Origin: Flavobacterium johnsoniae
GTDB lineage: Bacteria > Bacteroidota > Bacteroidia > Flavobacteriales > Flavobacteriaceae
DNA: 64,000 bases
Direction: 5' to 3'
Assembly (NCBI RefSeq): GCF_001879205.1
Contig: NZ_MLFK01000001.1
Location: forward strand, 425,286-489,285
Both the position numbers and the translations under genes were made by a program. The first letter of the stretch is position 1. Every line of letters starts with the position of its first letter. Below, piece by piece: positions 16,388 to 24,912 of this stretch. The notes beneath the pieces were generated by a model. The model saw only the letters and a list, made by a program, of their open reading frames with translations. It made no database searches and was not told where the DNA came from.

Positions 16388-16909
16388 ATGGACAATAAAA
16401 AGTTTATTTTAAGTTTAAAAAAAGGTAATGAAGCAGCCTTCAAGGAGGTTTATTTCAATTACTATGATAAACTAATAAACATTGCCAGACGATTTGATCT
16501 CACTGTACTTACTCCGGAAGACTTTGTTCAGGAGAGTATTTTAAGATTATACAATAAAAGAGAATTACTTAATGAAGATGTTTTGTTTGACAAGCAATTG
16601 TTTACTATTTGCAAAAACATCATTCTCAATCACGTTAACAGAGAAAACAAAATAGTACAGCTTGATCCTTTTAAAGCTGACATCGTTCAGGAAGAAACTG
16701 ACTCAGGAATTTATGACGAAAGAAAAGAAAAGTTATATAATTTCATCAATCAGCTTCCGGAACAGCAACAAAAAATATTTACTTTACACAAACTGGAAAA
16801 CCTTAGCTATAAGGAAATTGCAGAGATTACGGATCTTTCTGAGAAGACCATTGCCAATCATATTTATCTCGCCAGTAAATTTATTCGAAAAAAAATCGCA
16901 GATCATTAG
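16388..16909 (+). CDS. ECF-type sigma factor (FecI-like)
   Basis: 173 residues. Region 2 spans about 10-75 (GNEAAFKEVYFNYYDKLINIARRF, PEDFVQESILRLYNKR), recognising the -10. Region 4 spans about 115-170 (LPEQQQKIFTLHKLENLSYKEIAEITDLSEKTIANHIYLASKFIRKKI), a helix-turn-helix that binds the -35. No other Met occurs near the N-terminus. Downstream lie a small protein, FecR anti-sigma, an STN-TonB receptor and a DUF4249 lipoprotein, the standard surface-signalling arrangement: substrate binding at the receptor signals through FecR to release this sigma factor. Confidence 0.9.
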   Translation: MDNKKFILSLKKGNEAAFKEVYFNYYDKLINIARRFDLTVLTPEDFVQESILRLYNKRELLNEDVLFDKQLFTICKNIILNHVNRENKIVQLDPFKADIVQEETDSGIYDERKEKLYNFINQLPEQQQKIFTLHKLENLSYKEIAEITDLSEKTIANHIYLASKFIRKKIADH

Positions 16910-16955
16910 GAACTTTTTTGTTCTCGTTTGTTATATATAAAAACAAGAACAAAAA

Positions 16956-17165
16956 ATGCATATTGAAGCTTATAAAACGAATGTTAGAACCAAAAAAGAT
17001 GCAAGCTTAATTGTAGCTCTTTTACAGTTCGTTATTTCCGATTGTATTATAAATTTCGATTTTCAAAATCGCCAAAGAATTCTACGAATCGAAACCAATA
17101 GAGAAATAAAAGAAATGGTATACGGTGTTTTTACTAAACAAGGATTTTATTGTCAAAAACTTTAA
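16956..17165 (+). CDS. Small ferredoxin-fold-like protein between sigma and anti-sigma
   Basis: A 69-residue cytoplasmic protein, no signal peptide. The pattern strand (HIEAYKTNV), helix (KKDASLIVALLQFVIS), strands (IINFDF, ILRIETN), helix (REIKEMVYGVFTKQ), strand (FYCQKL) fits a ferredoxin-like beta-alpha-beta-beta-alpha-beta fold, as in HMA or ACT domains, but there is no CxxC. It aligns without gaps over 44 residues (13 identical, NFD and ILRI shared) with the small protein at 39937. It lies between the sigma and FecR genes, so a regulatory role in this signalling system is possible. Function unknown. Confidence 0.65.
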   Translation: MHIEAYKTNVRTKKDASLIVALLQFVISDCIINFDFQNRQRILRIETNREIKEMVYGVFTKQGFYCQKL

Positions 17166-17176
17166 CACCAAAAAAC

Positions 17177-18019
17177 ATGGATAAAGAAAAATTAGACGAC
17201 GAGTTTGAAAAATTATGGAATGAAGCCCCAAGCTCCCATTCAGACGAGATAAAAGAAGCTTCTTGGGAGGAATTCCATTCCAAAACTTTTGGTGCCCAAA
17301 AACGAAAGTTTAAACCATGGCGCTATTATGCGGCCGCATCGGTTTTGCTTTTTATTCTTGTTGGGACTGGGATCTATTTGAATCGTACCCAAGAAACAGA
17401 AAATGTCATTCTTGCCTCAAATGTAATCGAGAATACAACGACAAAAATAAAACATGTAGTGCTGCCAGATAATTCAGAAGTTGCACTAAGTCCGAAATCT
17501 AAAATTTCTTATGGAAATAATTTTGCCTTAAACAGAAAAATTGAGGTTACCGGCGAGGCTTATTTTCAGGTTAAAAAAGACAAACAGCATCCGTTTCAGG
17601 TTTTCTGCAAAGAAACTACTACGACTGTACTGGGAACTTGTTTTACTGTAAAAGAATCTCAGGAAAAAGAAGTAACGGTCGAGCTTTTTGAAGGAAGCGT
17701 TCAAATGAATGTTAAGGGACAGGATCAAAAATGGATTTTGAAACCGGGGCAGAAATTTACTTACGGAAACCAAACCGCATCAGTAGCCGAATTTAACCGA
17801 TTTGTAGATTTTGACAATCAAAAACTCACTGCCGTAGGCGCTTATATTGAAGAAAACTATGACTACAAAGTGACAATTCCTGAGGAATACAGCAATCAGA
17901 AAATTACCGTACGAATAAATAAAAAAGAAGATTTAAAAACGATTGTAGAATTAATATCAGAAATGTATAACCTAAATTTTGAAATAAATGAAGATTTAAA
18001 ACAGATTACTTTTCGATAG
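17177..18019 (+). CDS. FecR-family anti-sigma factor
   Basis: 280 residues from the ATG at 17177; an upstream in-frame TTG at 17150 overlaps the previous gene and is less likely. The N-terminal cytoplasmic segment (residues 1-55) would bind the sigma factor. One transmembrane helix follows (WRYYAAASVLLFILVGTGIYL). The periplasmic FecR domain runs from about residue 90 (VVLPDNSEVALSPKSKISYGN, RKIEVTGEAYFQVKKDKQHPFQV). The C-terminal part (ITVRINKKEDLKTIVELISEMYNLNFEI) resembles DUF4974, which contacts the receptor STN domain. It carries the signal from the outer-membrane receptor to the sigma factor. Confidence 0.92.
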   Translation: MDKEKLDDEFEKLWNEAPSSHSDEIKEASWEEFHSKTFGAQKRKFKPWRYYAAASVLLFILVGTGIYLNRTQETENVILASNVIENTTTKIKHVVLPDNSEVALSPKSKISYGNNFALNRKIEVTGEAYFQVKKDKQHPFQVFCKETTTTVLGTCFTVKESQEKEVTVELFEGSVQMNVKGQDQKWILKPGQKFTYGNQTASVAEFNRFVDFDNQKLTAVGAYIEENYDYKVTIPEEYSNQKITVRINKKEDLKTIVELISEMYNLNFEINEDLKQITFR

Positions 18020-18119
18020 AAAAGAAAAAGGATGTAAGCCGCGAAACTACACATCCTCCTCATAATCAGGATAACACGAAGTTATTCCATTTAATAATAA
18101 TCCAAAAATACAAAAATTC

Positions 18120-20738
18120 ATGAAGCATATAATTTCAGCATGCTTTTTTTTATTCAGTTTATGTATGTCTGCTCAAAACGTTACAGTAACGGTAGACCAA
18201 AATGTAACTTTAAAAGAATTCTTTAAACAAATCGAAAATCAAACCGATTTTAAATTTGCTTTTACAGATCAAATAGACACGAGTCAAAAATATTTTACAA
18301 AGAAAAATACTTTTAAAAATATCGAAATCGAGAAACTCATCTCTGAACTAAACAAAATTTCATCCGTTCAATTTTCTATTGTGGGTCATAATATTTTTGT
18401 GAAACAAAAATCTCAACCTGTAAAGGCCGATAAAAAAAAAAGTAAGCTGACGGGACGAATTCTTGATGATACTAAACAATCTGTTATTGGCGCCAATGTT
18501 TACATTAAAGAACTGGAAACCGGCACCGTAACAGATGCTAACGGAAAATACAGCATCGAAATCCCAAACGGAAGTTATACTGTTGCTATTAGTTATGTTG
18601 GTTTTAAAAACAAAGAAAAGCAAATAACCGTTTCTGATGATACTACGATTAATTTTAATCTGGAAGAAGACAGTCAGCAATTAGAACAGGTAATTATAAC
18701 GACTAACAAAGCTGTTGACATCAAGACTCCTCAAATGAGTGTGAACAGGCTTTCTATGCAGGAAATAAAACGAATTCCTGTAGCAATGGGCGAAGCAGAT
18801 CCTTTAAAATCGATTTTAACATTACCCGGAGTTACTAATGCCGGAGAAGCTTCTTCAGGGTTTAATGTCCGCGGTGGTGCTGCCGATCAGAATTTGATTC
18901 TTCTTGATGGGGCGCCTGTTTATGCTGATTCGCACATGTTTGGATTTTTCTCCATTTTTAATGCAGATATCGTTAATGGTTTAGATTTATATAAGGGAGG
19001 AATTCCTTCTAAATTTGGAGGGCGTGTTTCGTCTGTTTTAGATGTTACACAGCAAACCGGAGATTTTGAAGATTATAAGGTAAATGGTGGTATTGGTGTT
19101 ATTTCAAGCCGGCTTTTAGTACAGGGTCCGATAAAAAAAGATAAAGGTTCTTTTATCGTTTCGGGACGTACTTCGTATGCGCACTTATTTTTAAAATTGG
19201 CCGACAACAAAAACTCGGCTATGTTTTATGACTTCAACGCCAAATTAAATTATCGTTTAAATGCCAATAACACCATTGCCTTTTCTGGTTATTTAGGAAA
19301 CGATGTATTCGATATTAACGATCGTTTTTCAAGCAAATACGGAAACACAATGGGAATTTTAAGCTGGAAACATACATTTTCTGAAAGCTTAAATTCTAAT
19401 CTTTCTGCTTTTTACAGTGATTACAGATTTAATCTCGGTATCACGACAGAAAGTTTTGAATGGGACAGTAATATTAAAAGTTACGGACTTAAGTACAACT
19501 GGAATTATCAAATATCAGACAAGTTCAAGGCCAATTACGGAATCGACGGATTATACTATGATTTCAATCCCGGTGTTGTACAGCCTACAAGTCTAGATTC
19601 TCCATTTAACTACAAACAGCTTGATAAAAAGCATGCCTTAGAAGCTTCTGCTTTTATCGATTTTGAAAATCAGATTACAGAGAAACTGAATTTCCGTTAC
19701 GGACTTCGTTACAGCATGTTTTATCGTTTAGGCTCTGAAGTAATCAGCACTTACGAAAACAATCAGTCGGTAGTATATAATCCGTTATATAAAATCTATG
19801 AAGAAGGCACTCCAACAGGAACTACCTCTTACGGAAGCGGAAAAACGATCAGTAAATTTGATAATTTCGAACCAAGAGCTGCTTTATCTTATGCTTTCAA
19901 TGATAATACTTCGGTAAAAGCAAGTTACAACAGAATGGCACAGTACATTCATATTTTATCTAATACACAATCTCCGCTTCCTATGAGTATCTGGACGCCA
20001 AGCGGACCGTTTACCAAACCTCAGCTGTTGGATCAATATGCAATTGGATATTTTAAAAATTTCAAAGACCGTGATTATTCTTTTGAAGGAGAGTTATTCT
20101 ATAAAAAAGTTCAAAATCGAATTGACTATATCGACGGGGCAGATATTTTAGCCAACAACAACATTGAGCAGGTTATCCTGAATGGTAAAGCCAGATCGTA
20201 TGGTATGGAATTATTGTTTAGAAAAAACACAGGTCTTTTTACCGGATGGGTTTCTTATACCTTGTCCAGAGCAGAGCAAAAAACACCAGGAAGAACACCA
20301 GAGGAACCAGGAATTGCAAATGGAGACTGGTATTTATCAGGCTATGATAAAATGCATAACTTAAGCATCGTAGGAAGCTATGAATTTAGTCCAAAATGGT
20401 CTTTCAATGGTAATTTCACACTTCAGTCAGGTCAGCCGGTAACATATGCCAATGGTTATTATGAATTTGGAGAAATTAATGTTCCTAATTATTCTTTGAG
20501 AAACGAGAACAGGCTGCCTCTTTTTCATCACCTTGATGTGGCGGCAACTTATACACCAAGACCAGACAAAAAGAAAGGCTGGCAAAGCTATTGGGTATTC
20601 AGCATTTATAATATCTACAACAGAAAAAATGCAGCTTCTATGAGTTTTACAACAAACGAAGATACCGGAGCAAATGAAACAAGAAGACTCTCAATCTTTG
20701 GCATTGTACCGGGAGTTTCTTATAATTTTAAATTTTAA
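18120..20738 (+). CDS. STN-domain TonB-dependent receptor
   Basis: 872 residues. Signal peptide 1-19 (ending SAQ), then an STN (secretin/TonB N-terminal) domain at about 20-100 that contacts FecR. A carboxypeptidase-regulatory-like domain follows at about 110-190 (KLTGRILDDTKQSVIGANVYIKE). Next comes a plug at about 210-320 (SGFNVRGGAADQNLILLDGAPVY, LYKGGIPSKFGGRVSSVLDV), then a 22-strand barrel ending in Phe. It would import a ligand of unknown nature and sense it. With the DUF4249 lipoprotein after it, it forms a pair common in Bacteroidota; SusD is absent, arguing against a classic glycan system. Confidence 0.92.
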   Translation: MKHIISACFFLFSLCMSAQNVTVTVDQNVTLKEFFKQIENQTDFKFAFTDQIDTSQKYFTKKNTFKNIEIEKLISELNKISSVQFSIVGHNIFVKQKSQPVKADKKKSKLTGRILDDTKQSVIGANVYIKELETGTVTDANGKYSIEIPNGSYTVAISYVGFKNKEKQITVSDDTTINFNLEEDSQQLEQVIITTNKAVDIKTPQMSVNRLSMQEIKRIPVAMGEADPLKSILTLPGVTNAGEASSGFNVRGGAADQNLILLDGAPVYADSHMFGFFSIFNADIVNGLDLYKGGIPSKFGGRVSSVLDVTQQTGDFEDYKVNGGIGVISSRLLVQGPIKKDKGSFIVSGRTSYAHLFLKLADNKNSAMFYDFNAKLNYRLNANNTIAFSGYLGNDVFDINDRFSSKYGNTMGILSWKHTFSESLNSNLSAFYSDYRFNLGITTESFEWDSNIKSYGLKYNWNYQISDKFKANYGIDGLYYDFNPGVVQPTSLDSPFNYKQLDKKHALEASAFIDFENQITEKLNFRYGLRYSMFYRLGSEVISTYENNQSVVYNPLYKIYEEGTPTGTTSYGSGKTISKFDNFEPRAALSYAFNDNTSVKASYNRMAQYIHILSNTQSPLPMSIWTPSGPFTKPQLLDQYAIGYFKNFKDRDYSFEGELFYKKVQNRIDYIDGADILANNNIEQVILNGKARSYGMELLFRKNTGLFTGWVSYTLSRAEQKTPGRTPEEPGIANGDWYLSGYDKMHNLSIVGSYEFSPKWSFNGNFTLQSGQPVTYANGYYEFGEINVPNYSLRNENRLPLFHHLDVAATYTPRPDKKKGWQSYWVFSIYNIYNRKNAASMSFTTNEDTGANETRRLSIFGIVPGVSYNFKF

Positions 20739-20742
20739 TGCT

Positions 20743-21582
20743 ATGAATAAATTGAAAAAATATAATGTAATGAATAAAGCACTGGCATTAATGAGTCTTC
20801 TTTTTGTTGTATTTTTTACTTCTTGCGAAGATGTTGTAAATCTTGATTTAGACACAGGTGAATCAAGAATTGTAATCGATGCCGAAATAATTTGGAAAAA
20901 AGGAACAACAGGTAACAATCAGGTTATCAAAATCAGCAAAACAGCTTCTTATTACAGCAGTTCGACACCAAAAGTTTCTGGTGCTCAGGTAAGAGTAGAA
21001 AACAGCACAGGCGATGTTTTTACTTTTAATGAATCTGAACCGGGAGTTTATGTATGTACCAATTTTGTTCCGGTAATCGACATGGATTATAAATTATTCA
21101 TTCAGGCCGAAGGTCAAAGTTTTACTGCGGTCGAAAAGCTGACTTCTGTAACTCCAATAGATAAAATAGAACAGCAGATGATTCCTGATTTTGGAGGTGA
21201 AGACATCATCGAACTTACTTTTTATTATAAAGATCCGGCAGATCAGCTCAATTTTTATTTAACACAATACAAAAGCTCATTCTTAATATTTCCGCAATAC
21301 GAAATAACAAATGATGAATTTTATAATGGTAATGAAATAAGCACCCGATTTTCTCATGAAGATATGAAACCCGGCAATACGGTAACTATAACGCATAGAG
21401 GTATCTCAAAGAATTTTTATAATTACATGAAATTAATCTTAGAAGCCTCAAGCGCAAATCCGTTTTCAGTTCCACCGGGAAATATTAGAGGAAATATTGT
21501 AAACAATACCGATGTCAATAATTTTGCATTAGGCTATTTCAGACTTTGTGAAGCAGATGAAGTTCCTTATTTAGTTAAATAA
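20743..21582 (+). CDS. DUF4249 lipoprotein
   Basis: 279 residues from the ATG at 20743, four bases after the receptor stop. An upstream in-frame start would lie inside the receptor gene. An alternative ATG at 20773 gives a shorter signal peptide. The lipobox is FFTSC, so the mature protein is a lipoprotein anchored by Cys. The remainder (VVNLDLDTGESRIVIDAEI..., a beta-rich body, NNTDVNNFALGYFRL) fits DUF4249, which is nearly always encoded after an STN/TonB receptor and probably acts as a surface accessory of it. Function is not established. Confidence 0.85.
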   Translation: MNKLKKYNVMNKALALMSLLFVVFFTSCEDVVNLDLDTGESRIVIDAEIIWKKGTTGNNQVIKISKTASYYSSSTPKVSGAQVRVENSTGDVFTFNESEPGVYVCTNFVPVIDMDYKLFIQAEGQSFTAVEKLTSVTPIDKIEQQMIPDFGGEDIIELTFYYKDPADQLNFYLTQYKSSFLIFPQYEITNDEFYNGNEISTRFSHEDMKPGNTVTITHRGISKNFYNYMKLILEASSANPFSVPPGNIRGNIVNNTDVNNFALGYFRLCEADEVPYLVK

Positions 21583-21898
21583 AAAAAATTGTTGGGGGCA
21601 ATTAATTTTAACATAGAAACATAAATTTAATCCTCTCTAAAAAGGCATTTCACTTATTTTAAACACACATAAAGAGCTAGGCGTTAGAAATATGTTTCTT
21701 TTGATATTCTTGCACACATAAAATATACGTTTCTATGTGTTGAATAAAGAATACTATTTTTATAAAAAGGCAAACCCCTTAAGCATTTCTGTTTAAGGGG
21801 TTTTTATTAAATCATTTTTAATTTCACAAAGATATCTGCCAGTTCTATTAAATCATTAATTTTATTTCGACAGAGAAAATAATAAATACAGAAGCAAC
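21583..21898 (+). other. Intergenic region with a terminator
   Basis: 316 bases; the only feature seen is the strong hairpin at 21772-21805. No small gene is apparent. Confidence 0.5.
21772..21805 (+). terminator. Terminator of the sigma/receptor operon
   Basis: AAACCCCTTAA pairs with TTAAGGGGTTT, followed by T residues. It is about 190 bases after the DUF4249 stop. Confidence 0.75.
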
Positions 21899-22714
21899 AT
21901 GATTTCACTTAATATGGTTTGGCCGGCAATTTACGTATATGACGAAATTTGGCGCTTTTGGTTTTTAGTATTTGTAACCATCATAATTGAAACCTTTACA
22001 ATTATGGCAATGCTAAAATATTCATTAAAAAAAGCAATCATCGCATCAGTAGTCGGAAACTTGATTTCAGGACTTGTCGGAACATTTGTAATGATGTGGG
22101 CAATGCTTTTTTGGCATCTTGTGGCAGACAATTTTGTTCCTCATGCAACTTTTGACATTATTAATTGGGTGGCAACATACATATTAATGTGTTTAGGAAG
22201 TGTGTTTCTTGAAGTATTAACTATTAAATTAATCTTTAATGATACCATAAAGAAACTCTTTATTCCTTTATTAATAGGCAATCTATTAACTTATGGCTTT
22301 ATAGCTTATTCAATGATAAGCAACTCCCGTGAAGATGATAAAGAAAAAAGGGTTGAACAAATTTTTTATTCTCCAACACCAAATAACTTTATACTTCTCG
22401 ACAGCACAAAACTCCAAATATTCACAGCTAAAACAGAAATTTCGTATGACGAAAATGATAATATGGTGCATACAAATTACCCTTTAGAAGTACTTTTCAA
22501 AAAAGAGAAACCCGAAAATTTTCAATTTGAACTAAGACTTTTAGGAGAAGAATATTCTGGTGGAATAGAATCTGAGAGAAAGATAATCGAACTTGATAAC
22601 TTATCTGATACGATACATGTAATTTTAGAACAAAAAAATCCAGATCCAAATAAAGGCTGGACCGCTCCTATCATTACAGACACAATTAAATTTATAAAAC
22701 GTACTAATAAATAG
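21899..22714 (+). CDS. Hypothetical membrane protein with soluble C-terminal domain
   Basis: 271 residues, not recognised. Four hydrophobic segments occupy the first 140 residues (WFLVFVTIIIETFTIMAML, AIIASVVGNLISGLVGTFVMMW, ILMCLGSVFLEVLTIKLIF, LFIPLLIGNLLTYGFIAYSMI). The last 130 residues are polar and beta-rich (ILLDSTKLQIFTAKTEI, LEVLFKKEKPENFQFELRLLG), probably outside the cytoplasmic membrane or in the cytoplasm depending on topology. It is monocistronic. No motif suggests an activity. Confidence 0.65.
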   Translation: MISLNMVWPAIYVYDEIWRFWFLVFVTIIIETFTIMAMLKYSLKKAIIASVVGNLISGLVGTFVMMWAMLFWHLVADNFVPHATFDIINWVATYILMCLGSVFLEVLTIKLIFNDTIKKLFIPLLIGNLLTYGFIAYSMISNSREDDKEKRVEQIFYSPTPNNFILLDSTKLQIFTAKTEISYDENDNMVHTNYPLEVLFKKEKPENFQFELRLLGEEYSGGIESERKIIELDNLSDTIHVILEQKNPDPNKGWTAPIITDTIKFIKRTNK

Positions 22715-22761
22715 CATAGAAATCTATTAAACATACGAATTCAATCGTAATTAATTAGTTT

Positions 22762-22769
22762 TATATTTG
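22762..22769 (+). promoter_or_regulatory. -7 promoter element for the methionine aminopeptidase gene
   Basis: TATATTTG, an exact TAnnTTTG match, lies about 95 bases before the ATG at 22865. No clear -33 box. Confidence 0.45.
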
Positions 22770-22864
22770 CTTTATCAAGAAAATCACATTGACCATCTCA
22801 AATTAAAAAATAGAATATTAATTCTGGCATGGAAATGTGTTAGGATTTAAATAAACAAAATACC

Positions 22865-23629
22865 ATGTCAGTAAAACAAGAATCAGAATTAATAGGAATG
22901 AAAAAGGCAAGCGAAGCAGTAGCTTATGCTTTAAAAGAAATGAGAAACTTTGTAAAACCTGGCATGTCAACAAAGGAATTAGACGAATATGGCGGGAAAA
23001 TCCTGAATGATTTAGGAGCAAAATCAGCACCGTATTTAACGTATGGTTTTCCGGGCTGGACTTGTATTAGTGTAAACAACGAATTTTGCCATGGTATTCC
23101 GTCAGACAAAAGAATTCTTAACGAAGGTGATTTAATTAATATTGATGTTTCGGCTGAATTAGATGGCTTTTGGTCAGATAACGGAAATTCGTTTGTTATT
23201 GGCGAAGATAAAAACGGACATCAAAAACTCGTTGATGCCTCAAAAGATATTTTACAAAAAGCAATAAACAATATAAAAGGCGGCGTAAAAATTTCTGAAA
23301 TAGGCTATCTCATAGAAACAGAAGCAAAAAAAAGAGGTTACAAAGTCATAAAAAATCTTGCCGGACACGGGATTGGCAGAAGCCTGCACGAACAGCCGGA
23401 TGAATTACTAAACTATAAAAACCGATTTGACCAAAGACGTTTTAAAAAAGACTCTGTTGTAGCTATTGAAACTTTTATTTCAACATCTTCGTCTATTGCT
23501 GTAGAACTTAATGACGGCTGGACAATGGTAGGAAACAAAGGCGGTTTTATGGCGCAACACGAACACACTATTGTAGTTACAGACGGCAAACCTATCATAT
23601 TAACAGAAATGAACGGAATCTGGAATTAA
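22865..23629 (+). CDS. map: Type I methionine aminopeptidase
   Basis: Removes N-terminal Met from new proteins. 254 residues. All metal ligands of type I enzymes are in place: Asp94, Asp105 (IDVSAELDGFWSDNG), His168 (AGHGIG), Glu202 (AIETFIS) and Glu233 (QHEHTIVV). The substrate His76 is in CHGIP. It is not next to ribosomal-protein or secY genes, where the housekeeping map gene often lies. It is therefore probably a second copy, perhaps used under other conditions. A terminator at 23657 follows. Confidence 0.92.
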   Translation: MSVKQESELIGMKKASEAVAYALKEMRNFVKPGMSTKELDEYGGKILNDLGAKSAPYLTYGFPGWTCISVNNEFCHGIPSDKRILNEGDLINIDVSAELDGFWSDNGNSFVIGEDKNGHQKLVDASKDILQKAINNIKGGVKISEIGYLIETEAKKRGYKVIKNLAGHGIGRSLHEQPDELLNYKNRFDQRRFKKDSVVAIETFISTSSSIAVELNDGWTMVGNKGGFMAQHEHTIVVTDGKPIILTEMNGIWN

Positions 23630-23656
23630 GAAAATCCAGAAAATGTAATAAAACTG

Positions 23657-23687
23657 AAAAGCTCCATTATTTCTAATGGAGCTTTTT
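23657..23687. terminator. Terminator between map and the convergent Crp-like gene
   Basis: AAAAGCTCCATT pairs with AATGGAGCTTTT across six bases, with T residues on the plus strand and A on the other side. Confidence 0.8.
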
Positions 23688-23720
23688 TTATTGAAATCTT
23701 TTATTTTAAAAGCAGATCAT

Positions 23721-24308
23721 CTAATTCTTTCCGTTCTTTAAATGTTTTGCACGTAATCTGCTTAAAAACTCAGGCGTAATACCAAGATAAGATGCGATAT
23801 ATTGCTGCGAAACGCGCTGTGATATGGTGGGATAACGTGTAACAAACTCGATATATTGATCCATTGCCGAAGAAGAAACCGTTTTAAACAAACGCTTTTG
23901 TAATTTAGATAAATGCCTCTGAATCATCAATCGGAACATTCTTTCTAATTGAGGAACTTCATTAATAAGATTTTCTTTTGACTGCCGGCTCAAAACCAAT
24001 AATTCACAATCCTCCAGAGTTTCAATATACATATCGCTTGCAACCTGGTCTTCAAAACTTGTAATATCACTTACCCACCAGTCTTCGGTTGCGAATTGTA
24101 AAGTCAGTTCGATTCCGTGATCGTCAATAAAATATTCCCTGATACAGCCTTTATTAATATAGGCTTCAAAATTACATACTTCGCCTGCGTGCAGCAAAAT
24201 TGTTTTTTTTGGAACCATCCTCAATTCGAGACTATTTTCAAAAATCTTAAGCTCTCGTTCTGAAAGACGGACAGACCTTGAAAGGTATTCGTGTATCTTC
24301 TGAAACAT
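23721..24308 (-). CDS. Crp/Fnr-family transcriptional regulator
   Basis: 195 residues. The N-terminal cyclic-nucleotide-binding-like beta-roll (MVPKKTILLHAGEVCNFEAYINKGCIREYFIDDHGIELTLQFATEDWWV...) spans about 30-115. The C-terminal end (SQRVSQQYIASYLGITPEFLSRLRAKHL) is the helix-turn-helix. The key cAMP-binding Arg/Glu set is not evident, so it may respond to something else, as many Bacteroidota members do. It is divergent from the GlcG-like/aldo-keto reductase genes at 24455, which it may control. Confidence 0.85.
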   Translation of the reverse strand: MFQKIHEYLSRSVRLSERELKIFENSLELRMVPKKTILLHAGEVCNFEAYINKGCIREYFIDDHGIELTLQFATEDWWVSDITSFEDQVASDMYIETLEDCELLVLSRQSKENLINEVPQLERMFRLMIQRHLSKLQKRLFKTVSSSAMDQYIEFVTRYPTISQRVSQQYIASYLGITPEFLSRLRAKHLKNGKN

Positions 24309-24454
24309 TTTTATTCGGGTTTAATAAGGATTGCATTTATTTATAAATCGTAAATATAAGATGATTTATTTATTATTATTTCTTGATCTAGTTTAAGAAA
24401 TTAGGTAACAAAATAATTGACCTTTGAAAACTTAACATTTTATCCCTCCAAACA

Positions 24455-24895
24455 ATGAATGATCAAATTCTCCACTTAAAAATTACTTTAGCGTTATCAG
24501 CCATTGAAGATCTTATTCCAAATTACATGGAAATTGAGGAAGACAAAGCAATTTCTAACGGAAATGCAGCTATATGTATTATTGATGAAGAAGGCAATGT
24601 TTACGGCCGAATGTACGGAAACGATAAAGCCCGCAAAAGACAATCGTATAAAATAGCCTGGACAAAAGCAAGTCAGGTATGGCTTACGGGAGTTAAAACC
24701 GGAGAATATGAAAGATTAGTTTTTAACAATATTGTGGAGGAAAATGCAAACGGAATTGACGCTCCGGACCTTATAGGCTGGCAGGGCGGACAACCCTTAA
24801 CAATGTCAGACGGAACAAAACTTTCTGTTGGTTTTAGCGGCTTTCGAGGCGCGACTGACCTGGAAATTGTAATTAAAGCATTTAGAAAAATATAA
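24455..24895 (+). CDS. GlcG/HbpS-family protein (DUF336)
   Basis: 146 residues with no signal peptide. The segments LKITLALSAIEDLIPNYMEIEE, NAAICIIDEEGNVYGRMYGNDKARKRQSYKIAWTKASQVW and the Gly-rich GGQPLTMSDGTKLSVGFSGFRGATDLEIVIKAF fit the GlcG/HbpS fold. Some members bind haem or corrinoids; others are subunits in diol or glycolate pathways. It is followed 17 bases later by an aldo/keto reductase, suggesting joint expression. The substrate is unknown. Confidence 0.75.
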   Translation: MNDQILHLKITLALSAIEDLIPNYMEIEEDKAISNGNAAICIIDEEGNVYGRMYGNDKARKRQSYKIAWTKASQVWLTGVKTGEYERLVFNNIVEENANGIDAPDLIGWQGGQPLTMSDGTKLSVGFSGFRGATDLEIVIKAFRKI

Positions 24896-24912
24896 CTATC
24901 ATAACAAAAAAC

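Noticed and set aside
22865..23629. map as part of a ribosomal-protein operon
   Set aside because: No secY, infA or ribosomal genes are nearby; it is flanked by a membrane protein and a Crp-like gene.
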